Assembly: GCA_050290785.1 (NCBI GenBank)
Contig: JBNKIR010000002.1
Coordinates: forward strand, 1-17,506
Origin: JAAGZL01 sp050290785
Lineage (GTDB): Bacteria; Pseudomonadota; Gammaproteobacteria; Chromatiales; Chromatiaceae
Direction of reading: 5' to 3'
DNA length: 17,506 bases
The translations under genes were made by a program, and so were the position numbers. Positions within the stretch are counted from its first letter, which is position 1. Each line of letters opens with the position of its first letter. The notes below the pieces were generated by a model. It made no database searches and was not told the origin of the DNA. It saw only the letters and a program-made list of their open reading frames with translations. Positions 6,607 to 12,948 of this stretch are shown here, one piece after another.

Positions 6607-7515
6607 TCAGCTGTTGCGGGAGACTATATAGTCCGCCAGCCAGCGCAGGGGGTCGGCCTTGGTGTCGAAGATCTCCAGGCTCTCCATGGCCTCTCTGTGC
6701 AGTTGATTGAGCAGATCACGCGCCCCATCCAATCCCAGGAGCGATGGATATGTCGGCTTGCTGTTGGCCTGATCCTTGCCCTTGGTCTTGCCCAGGGTCG
6801 TGGTATCACCTTCGATATCCAGTATGTCGTCCTTCACCTGAAAGGCCAGTCCGATGCGTTTGGCGTAGTGCTCCAGACCGGCGATCTCTGCATCCTTAGC
6901 ATCCTGTCTGGCCAGATAACCCATGCGTACGGAAGCCAGGATCAGGGCGCCGGTCTTGTGGATGTGCATGTTCTCCAGCTCTATCAGGGAGAGCTCCTTG
7001 CCCACGGAATCCAGATCTATGGCCTGTCCTCCGGCCATACCTCTCGACCCGCTGGCGACGGCCAGGCTGTCCAGCATCTTTAGGCGGATCTCCGGTCCCA
7101 CCTGCATATCCTGATCCTGACATAGCACCTTGAAGGCCAAGGTCTGCAGGGCGTCACCGGTCAGGATGGCCGTGGCCTCATCAAACCGCTTGTGGCAGGT
7201 GGGTTGTCCCCGTCTCAGGTCGTCATCGTCCATGGATGGGAGGTCGTCGTGTACCAGTGAGTAGGCGTGGATCAGTTCGACCGCGCAGGCCGGTCCGTTC
7301 AGACGGTCCGGATCGACGTCCAGGGCCCGGCCAGAGGCATAGGCCAGCACCGGACGCACCCTTTTGCCGCCGCCCAGCACCGCATAGCGCATGGCCCGGT
7401 GCAGCCGGTGGGGTAGGGTGTCTTCCGATGGCAACCACTCCTGCAGTGATCGCTCCACCCGGGTCTTGCATTCGATCAGAAACCCGGTCAGATCATTGTC
7501 ACTCTGCGTTTTCAA
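6607..7515 (-). CDS. ispA: farnesyl diphosphate synthase IspA
   Basis: This 302-aa prenyltransferase condenses IPP with DMAPP and GPP to give farnesyl diphosphate for quinones and undecaprenyl phosphate. GGGKRVRP (48-55) binds diphosphate. The first Asp-rich motif, HAYSLVHDDLPSMDDDDLRR (83-102), is of the bacterial DDx4D kind, almost identical to E. coli IspA. CHKRFDEATAILTGDAL (107-123), GGQAIDL (162-168), the HIHKTGAL segment (184-191) and the second motif KDDILD (228-233) are intact. The best start is TTG at 7515-7513, overlapping the xseB stop by 17 bp with GGAG close upstream; this suggests translational coupling. No in-frame ATG exists before residue 42. The dxs gene that often follows ispA is not here. 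A geranylgeranyl synthase is less likely because of the close IspA match. Confidence 0.95.
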   Translation of the reverse strand: MKTQSDNDLTGFLIECKTRVERSLQEWLPSEDTLPHRLHRAMRYAVLGGGKRVRPVLAYASGRALDVDPDRLNGPACAVELIHAYSLVHDDLPSMDDDDLRRGQPTCHKRFDEATAILTGDALQTLAFKVLCQDQDMQVGPEIRLKMLDSLAVASGSRGMAGGQAIDLDSVGKELSLIELENMHIHKTGALILASVRMGYLARQDAKDAEIAGLEHYAKRIGLAFQVKDDILDIEGDTTTLGKTKGKDQANSKPTYPSLLGLDGARDLLNQLHREAMESLEIFDTKADPLRWLADYIVSRNS

Positions 7516-7738
7516 ACGGCTCCGGCTCGGCGTCAGGGTTGTTCTCGGTGAGGATCTGGATCTTCTGCTCGGCCTCTTTCAGGGCCTGCTGGCAGGTGCG
7601 GGTGAGGAGTATCCCACGCTCGAAGGATTGCAGCGACTCCTCCAGCGACAGTTCGCCCTGCTCCATGGTCTCCACCAGGGATTCCAGTTCGGCCAGGGCC
7701 TTTTCAAAGGATGGTGTTTTGCTGGATGCTTTGGGCAC
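7499..7738 (-). CDS. xseB: exodeoxyribonuclease VII small subunit XseB
   Basis: This 79-aa helical subunit binds XseA to form the ssDNA exonuclease VII complex. It reads PKASSKTPSFEKALAELESL..., and includes the family core FEKALAELESLVETMEQG, LSLEESLQSFERG and LKEAEQKIQIL. Length matches E. coli (80). I chose the GTG at 7738-7736 because AGAGG sits 8 bp upstream and the resulting MPK start matches E. coli MPKK. A GTG three codons further upstream (7747) has no room for that ribosome-binding site. The end overlaps the ispA start, so the two form an operon; a possible promoter is at 7768-7796. Confidence 0.93.
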   Translation of the reverse strand: MPKASSKTPSFEKALAELESLVETMEQGELSLEESLQSFERGILLTRTCQQALKEAEQKIQILTENNPDAEPEPFENAE

Positions 7739-7767
7739 GTCTATCACCTCTATGTCTTGGAGGGGTA

Positions 7768-7796
7768 AAACTACCCTGATGCGGGGTCAGGGTCAA
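7768..7796 (-). promoter_or_regulatory. possible promoter for xseB-ispA with a dyad in its spacer
   Basis: On the minus strand TTGACC (7796-7791) stands 17 bp from TAGTTT (7773-7768). The -35 is good and the -10 poor. The spacer is bounded by a 7-bp inverted repeat, ACCCTGA (7773-7779) and TCAGGGT (7787-7793), which could be an operator. Confidence 0.3.
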
Positions 7797-7884
7797 TCTT
7801 ATCCTGGAAGTGGGTAAGGCCGTCTCGCTTGATCGGTGCGCTCGGTGTAAACTCTACAGGTTTTTGTAGCAGATGATATTTGCC

Positions 7885-7916
7885 CAGTATGAGTAACAGC
7901 ACAGTATGAGTAACAG
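7885..7916 (+). repeat. tandem duplication of the parE start region, with six-codon mini-ORF
   Basis: CAGTATGAGTAACAG occurs twice, at 7885-7899 and 7902-7916, a 17-bp period. Each copy holds an ATG AGT AAC AG start context. The first ATG (7889) opens a six-codon frame, MSNSTV, ending with TGA at 7907-7909, which overlaps the parE ATG (7906-7908) as ATGA. No strong Shine-Dalgarno is seen before either ATG. Confidence 0.8.
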
Positions 7917-9795
7917 TTCCTACGACGCATCAGCGATTGAGGTCCTGAGCGGTCTCGAACCGGTACGCAAACGCCCCGGCATGTATACCGACACCAGTCG
8001 TCCCGATCACATGGCCCAGGAGGTGATCGATAACAGTGTGGACGAGGCCGTGGCCGGCCATGCCACCACCATCGATGTCTCCCTGTATAAGGATGGCTCC
8101 CTGGAGGTGACGGACGACGGCAGGGGTATGCCCACCGATATCCACCCGCAGGAGGGGTGCCCAGGAGTGGAGGTGATCCTCACCAAGCTGCATGCCGGCG
8201 GCAAGTTCTCCAACAAGAACTACCGTTTCTCGGGAGGTCTGCATGGCGTTGGCGTATCCGTGGTCAACGCCCTGTCCAAACACCTGGAGGTGTGGGTAAA
8301 GCGAGGCGGGCAGCAATACAACATGGCCTTTGCCGGCGGTGAAAAGGTCTCGGATCTGGAGGTGGTGGACAAGGTAGGCAAGAACAACACCGGTACCACG
8401 GTGCGTTTCTGGCCTGATCCCAAATATTTCGACTCTCCCAAGTTTTCCAAACGCCACCTGCTGCATCTGCTGCGGGCCAAGGCGGTGCTCTGTCCGGGGC
8501 TGATGGTGCGGTTCTGGGAGGAGGCGACCGGAGAAGAGACCCAGTGGTTATATGAGGATGGTCTCAAGGACTATCTGCTGGATGAGCTGCAATCGATACC
8601 GACCCTGCCAGACGAGCCGTTTATGGGTTCCATGTCCGGTAACAGCGAGGCGGCGGATTGGGCCGTGCTCTGGTTGCCTGATGGCGGTGAGGCCATAACC
8701 GAGAGTTACGTCAATCTGATCCCCACGTCCCAGGGCGGCACCCATGTGAACGGGCTGCGCACCGGTCTGACCGAGGCGGTCAGGGAGTTCTGTGAATTTC
8801 GTAATCTGTTGCCGCGTGGTGTAAAGCTGGCTCCGGATGATGTATGGAACCGCTGTAGTTATATCCTGTCAGTTAAACTGGCCGATCCGCAGTTTTCCGG
8901 TCAGACCAAGGAGCGTCTTTCATCCCGGGAATGTGCGGCGTTCGTAAGCGGTGTGGTTAAGGATGCGTTCGGCCTCTGGCTGAATCAGCATACAGAGATC
9001 GGCGAGGCCATCGCCGATCTGGCCATAACAGCGGCCCAGGCCCGTTTGCGCTCAGGGCGCAAGGTGCAGCGCAAAAAGATAACCCAGGGACCGGCGCTGC
9101 CGGGTAAGCTGGCGGATTGCACCATCACAGATCCGGAACGGAGCGAGCTGTTTCTGGTGGAGGGTGATTCGGCCGGCGGTTCGGCCAAGCAGGCACGTGA
9201 CCGTGAGTTTCAGGCGGTGATGCCGTTGCGGGGCAAGATACTGAATACCTGGGAGGTGGACTCTTCCGAGGTGCTGGCATCCCAGGAGGTGCACGATATA
9301 TCGGTGGCGATCGGGGTGGAGCCGGGATCGGATGACCTCTCGTCCCTGCGCTTCAACAAGGTCTGCATCCTGGCGGATGCCGATTCGGACGGGGCCCATA
9401 TCGCCACCCTGTTGTGCGCGCTGTTTCTGCGCCATTTTCGCAAGCTGGTGCGGGAGGGGCACGTCTATGTGGCCATGCCGCCGCTGTATCGCATCGATGT
9501 GGGGAAGCAGGTGTTCTATGCCCTGGATGACGGTGAGAAGCAGGGGGTGCTGGATCGCATCGAGGCGGAGAATATCAAGGGCAAGGTGAGTGTGCAGAGG
9601 TTCAAGGGTCTGGGTGAGATGAACCCTATGCAGCTGCGTGAGACCACCATCCTGCCGGATACCAGAAGACTGGTGCAGTTAACGATCGGGGCGGCGGATA
9701 ACACCAACAGCGTGGTGGATATGTTGCTGGCAAAGAAACGTGCGCCGGACCGCAAAGAGTGGTTGCAGAAGAAGGGCGATCTGGCGGAGGTTTAA
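7906..9795 (+). CDS. parE: DNA topoisomerase IV subunit B ParE
   Basis: This 629-aa ATPase subunit pairs with ParC to decatenate daughter chromosomes. The GHKL ATPase domain shows QEVIDNSVDEA (38-48, catalytic E39, N43 and D47), DDGRGMP (70-76) and GLHGVGVSVVNALS (111-124). The transducer is followed by the TOPRIM domain with LVEGDSAGGSAKQ (E419) and DADSDG (D491, D493, D495), then RFKGLGEMNP near the C-terminus. Length equals the E. coli protein (630), and the ~170-residue insert typical of proteobacterial GyrB is missing, so this is ParE rather than GyrB. The ATG at 7906 gives MSNSSYDASAIEVLSGLEPV, aligning with E. coli MTQTYNADAIEVL. The start lies in the second copy of a tandem duplication. 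The next gene begins 2 bp after the stop. Confidence 0.97.
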   Translation: MSNSSYDASAIEVLSGLEPVRKRPGMYTDTSRPDHMAQEVIDNSVDEAVAGHATTIDVSLYKDGSLEVTDDGRGMPTDIHPQEGCPGVEVILTKLHAGGKFSNKNYRFSGGLHGVGVSVVNALSKHLEVWVKRGGQQYNMAFAGGEKVSDLEVVDKVGKNNTGTTVRFWPDPKYFDSPKFSKRHLLHLLRAKAVLCPGLMVRFWEEATGEETQWLYEDGLKDYLLDELQSIPTLPDEPFMGSMSGNSEAADWAVLWLPDGGEAITESYVNLIPTSQGGTHVNGLRTGLTEAVREFCEFRNLLPRGVKLAPDDVWNRCSYILSVKLADPQFSGQTKERLSSRECAAFVSGVVKDAFGLWLNQHTEIGEAIADLAITAAQARLRSGRKVQRKKITQGPALPGKLADCTITDPERSELFLVEGDSAGGSAKQARDREFQAVMPLRGKILNTWEVDSSEVLASQEVHDISVAIGVEPGSDDLSSLRFNKVCILADADSDGAHIATLLCALFLRHFRKLVREGHVYVAMPPLYRIDVGKQVFYALDDGEKQGVLDRIEAENIKGKVSVQRFKGLGEMNPMQLRETTILPDTRRLVQLTIGAADNTNSVVDMLLAKKRAPDRKEWLQKKGDLAEV

Positions 9796-9797
9796 TT

Positions 9798-10400
9798 ATG
9801 GAGCGTAAACAGGATATGAAACATGTACGGTTAAAAATCATTCTGATCTTACTGCTGGCGGTCCAGCTTGGCCATGTCCACGCGCGTGACATCCCATTGG
9901 CTGGCAATCAGCAGAGTCTACCAGATCAGAAATTTCAGTATGAAGAGGGAGAGGCGTGGAAAGAGGAAGATGTAAAGATCCCGCCATATCCGGATGATGG
10001 TGATCTGATGGAGCTGTATCTGGATGTCGCTAACCAGAGCAAGTTTACCTACTATATGGACGAGGAGTCCCTCTCCGTATCCAAAAACGACTATGTGGTG
10101 CGTTATACCATGGTCATCGAATCGAAGAGAGGGACCAGGAACATCTTTTACGAAGGCATGCGCTGTAACACAGATGAGTATAAGACCTATGCCTTCGGTA
10201 CCGGAAAAGGCAAACTCCGTCCCAGCAAAAAACCTGAATGGAAGAGTATGCGGGATAGCGGATATAAAAAGCTTAGGATGGACCTTATGGAGTTTTATCT
10301 GTGTGATGAGCGCAAGTTGCCGCGTCTGCGCACGGAGATTATAGACAGGATAAAACATCCGGCCCCTAATCAGTCATACCACAATCCGTATAACAGATAA
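9798..10400 (+). CDS. CNP1-like family secreted protein of unknown function
   Basis: This 200-aa protein has a basic N-terminus, a hydrophobic core (about residues 11-25) and a likely signal-peptidase I site after VHA (29), so it should be periplasmic or exported; there is no lipobox Cys. The mature part resembles CNP1-like (cryptic neisserial protein) proteins: FTYYMDEESLSVSKNDYVVRY..., NIFYEGMRCNTDEYKTYAFG, then RPSKKPEW. Cys123 and Cys169 are the only cysteines and could form a disulphide. The ATG at 9798 is preceded by GGAGG (9786-9790) inside the last parE codons with 7-bp spacing, an excellent site. It is 2 bp from parE and 66 bp before parC, so it is probably expressed with topoisomerase IV, although nothing in it suggests a DNA role. 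Family assignment comes from recalled motif resemblance; function is unknown. Confidence 0.8.
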   Translation: MERKQDMKHVRLKIILILLLAVQLGHVHARDIPLAGNQQSLPDQKFQYEEGEAWKEEDVKIPPYPDDGDLMELYLDVANQSKFTYYMDEESLSVSKNDYVVRYTMVIESKRGTRNIFYEGMRCNTDEYKTYAFGTGKGKLRPSKKPEWKSMRDSGYKKLRMDLMEFYLCDERKLPRLRTEIIDRIKHPAPNQSYHNPYNR

Positions 10401-10466
10401 CCAGCGTTATCTTTTGATTTTTAGCCAAGTTGCATATTTTGAATAGAACCTTGAAAAGCCGTTGAT

Positions 10467-12716
10467 ATGTCAGATGAGATAAACCAAAGCCTGGAAGGCA
10501 TCGAGCAGATGCCGCTGAAGGTATTTACCGAGAAGGCATACCTGGACTACGCCATGTATGTGATCCTCGATCGCGCCTTGCCCCACATCGGTGACGGGCT
10601 GAAACCGGTACAGCGTCGCATCGTGTATGCCATGTCTGAACTTGGGTTATCCGCCACGGCCAAGTTTAAGAAATCGGCCCGTACCGTGGGTGATGTGCTG
10701 GGTAAGTTTCATCCCCATGGTGATACGGCCTGTTATGAGGCCATGGTGTTGATGGCTCAGGATTTCTCCTATCGTTATCCCCTGATCGACGGACAGGGCA
10801 ACTGGGGATCACCGGATGATCCCAAGTCGTTTGCCGCCATGCGCTATACCGAGTCGCGCCTTACTGCGTATGCTCAGGTCATGCTGTCCGAACTGGGGCA
10901 GGGTACGGTGGACTGGAACCTGAATTTTGACGGCACCATGCATGAGCCGGCCGTGTTGCCTGCCCGTCTTCCCAACCTGTTGCTGAACGGCACCTCCGGC
11001 ATCGCCGTGGGTATGGCCACGGATATACTGCCGCATAACCTGAAAGAGGTGACCAGCGCCTGCATTCGTCTGCTGGAGAGTCCCAAGAGCAGCGTGGCGG
11101 ACCTGTGTGAGCATGTGTTGGGACCGGATTTCCCCACCGAGGCAGAGATAATCACCCCACAGGATGAGCTGCTGAAGATATATGAGACAGGCAGCGGCAG
11201 CGTGCGCATGCGTGCCAGTTTCGAGAAGGAACGCGGTGAGATCGTCATAACGGCATTACCCTATCAGGTGTCAGGGGCGCGCATACAGGAGCAGATCGCC
11301 GCCCAGATGCAGGCCAAAAAGCTGCCTATGGTGGAGGATCTGCGGGATGAATCTGATCACGAGAATCCCACCCGTCTGGTGATAGTGCCTCGCTCCAATC
11401 GGGTGGATGTGGACCGTCTGATGTCCCATCTGTTCGCCACTACCGACCTGGAGCGCAGCTACCGGGTGAACATGAACGTGATCGGTCTTAATGGGCGTCC
11501 CCAGGTCAAGGATCTGCGGAGTATGCTCAAGGAGTGGCTGGAGTTCCGTTTTGAGACCGTGCGCCGTCGTCTGGAGTATCGCCTGGGCAAGGTACGGGAT
11601 CGTCTGCACCTGTTGGACGGTCTGTTGATCGCCTTTCTCAATATCGATGAGGTGATCCATATCATCCGTACCGAGGACGAGCCGAAGAAGGAGTTGATGA
11701 AGAGGTTCGGTCTCACCGAGATCCAGGCGGACTATGTGCTGGACACCAAGTTGCGCCAACTGGCCCGTCTGGAAGAGATAAAGATCAGGGCCGAGCAGAA
11801 GGAGCTGGAAGAGGAGCGCAAGGATCTGGAGACCACTCTGAATTCCAAACAGCGCATGAAGACCATGATCCGCAATGAGCTGCTGGAGGATGCGGAAAGG
11901 TATGGAGACGGGCGCCGTTCGCCCATCATAGAGCGGGAGAGCGCCGTCGCCCTGGATGAGACTGAGATCGCTCCCAGTGAGCCGGTCACTGTGGTCCTGT
12001 CGGAGAAGGGTTGGGCCAGGGCCGCCAAGGGGCACGATATAGATCCTGCCGGTCTGAGCTTTAAATCCGGCGACAGTTACCTCGGTGCGGCCAAGTTGCG
12101 CAGCAATCAGTCGGCCGTATTTCTGGACAGTTGCGGGCGCTGCTACTCCGTCCAGGCCCACACCCTGCCGTCCGCCCGCAGTCAGGGCGAACCCCTTACC
12201 GGGCGTTTGTCCCCGCCCAACGGGTCCACCTTCTGTGCGGTGCTGGGAGGTGATCCGGAACAGTGGTATCTGGTGGCGTCCGATGCCGGTTACGGCTTTC
12301 TGGTGCAGAATAAGGAGCTGCACTCCAAGAACAAGGCGGGCAAGTCCCTCCTTTCCCTGCCCAAGGGCGCCAGGGTACTGACGCCGTCTGCGGTTACCGA
12401 TATGGAGACAGATCGGGTGGTGGCGATTACCAATGAGGGACGTATGTTGGCATTTCCCATCGCAGAACTGCCGGTGCTCAATCGGGGTAAGGGCAACAAG
12501 ATCATCGGTATCCCACCCAAGCGTGTCGTCAGCAGGGAAGAGTTTGTAGTCGCGATTGCCGCGGTACCGGAATCTGGAAAGCTCACGGCCTTCTCCGGCA
12601 AGCGTTACATCGTTCTGAAACGCTCAGATCTGGACCACTATGTGGGCGAACGCGGCCGCAGAGGCAGGAAGCTGCCGCGCGGTTTCCAGAGAGTGGATGC
12701 CGTATCCGTAGAGTAG
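10467..12716 (+). CDS. parC: DNA topoisomerase IV subunit A ParC
   Basis: This 749-aa protein cuts and reseals DNA together with ParE. The winged-helix and tower region begins YAMYVILDRALPHIGDGLKPVQRR; the catalytic tyrosine is Y127 in MRYTESRLTAY (E. coli Y120). The quinolone-determining segment reads HPHGDTACYEAMV (82-94), so the E. coli Ser80 position is Thr87 and the Glu84 position is Glu91. A coiled region (ELEEERKDLETTLNSKQRMKT in part) precedes a C-terminal beta-pinwheel of about 250 residues. The length (E. coli 752) and lack of a GyrA box QRRGGKG identify ParC, not GyrA. The ATG at 10467 gives MSDEINQ; the ribosome-binding site is weak. It is separated from the CNP1-like gene by 66 AT-rich bp that might carry a weak promoter. 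Confidence 0.97.
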   Translation: MSDEINQSLEGIEQMPLKVFTEKAYLDYAMYVILDRALPHIGDGLKPVQRRIVYAMSELGLSATAKFKKSARTVGDVLGKFHPHGDTACYEAMVLMAQDFSYRYPLIDGQGNWGSPDDPKSFAAMRYTESRLTAYAQVMLSELGQGTVDWNLNFDGTMHEPAVLPARLPNLLLNGTSGIAVGMATDILPHNLKEVTSACIRLLESPKSSVADLCEHVLGPDFPTEAEIITPQDELLKIYETGSGSVRMRASFEKERGEIVITALPYQVSGARIQEQIAAQMQAKKLPMVEDLRDESDHENPTRLVIVPRSNRVDVDRLMSHLFATTDLERSYRVNMNVIGLNGRPQVKDLRSMLKEWLEFRFETVRRRLEYRLGKVRDRLHLLDGLLIAFLNIDEVIHIIRTEDEPKKELMKRFGLTEIQADYVLDTKLRQLARLEEIKIRAEQKELEEERKDLETTLNSKQRMKTMIRNELLEDAERYGDGRRSPIIERESAVALDETEIAPSEPVTVVLSEKGWARAAKGHDIDPAGLSFKSGDSYLGAAKLRSNQSAVFLDSCGRCYSVQAHTLPSARSQGEPLTGRLSPPNGSTFCAVLGGDPEQWYLVASDAGYGFLVQNKELHSKNKAGKSLLSLPKGARVLTPSAVTDMETDRVVAITNEGRMLAFPIAELPVLNRGKGNKIIGIPPKRVVSREEFVVAIAAVPESGKLTAFSGKRYIVLKRSDLDHYVGERGRRGRKLPRGFQRVDAVSVE

Positions 12717-12727
12717 TCTGAAATACG

Positions 12728-12783
12728 CCGGGGAGATGATGGTTGCAATACTATCGTCTTCCCCGGACCCCCCTCCGGCTTTT
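12728..12783 (+). terminator. terminator-like hairpins after parC
   Basis: CCGGGGA (12728-12734) pairs with TCCCCGG (12760-12766), and the stem extends inward with one bulge (GATGAT/ATCGTC). A second hairpin, CCGGA (12763-12767), C6 loop, TCCGG (12774-12778), reuses part of the first 3' arm and is followed by CTTTTG. The second looks like the intrinsic terminator, though its stem is only 5 bp. The rest of the 12717-12948 spacer has a TATAAG (12888-12893) that may be a weak -10 for the kinase gene, without a clear -35. Confidence 0.5.
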
Positions 12784-12948
12784 GATAGCGATCGACCTGG
12801 ACCTGGGTTGACGCAGGAGCAACCGCTCCGATCCGCAGCTCTTCCTGTCATCTAAAGGAAATCTGGTATTTGCCGATAAAACAACAATATAAGGTACGGA
12901 TTGTTGCTCTGGTCCGTGGACCTGCGTTTTTTTAAAAGCGGTAATAAC

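Noticed and set aside
9759..9797. Upstream in-frame ATG start for the CNP1-like gene, overlapping parE
   Set aside because: The ATG at 9798 has a strong GGAGG site at 7 bp and gives a proper signal peptide; the longer version would put 13 extra residues before it and has no good site.
12901..12948. TTG at 12901 as the kinase start
   Set aside because: It is possible given other TTG starts here, but a candidate -10 (12888-12893) would place transcription start close to it, and the ATG at 12949 gives a standard short N-terminus before the first membrane segment. Kept as an alternative only.
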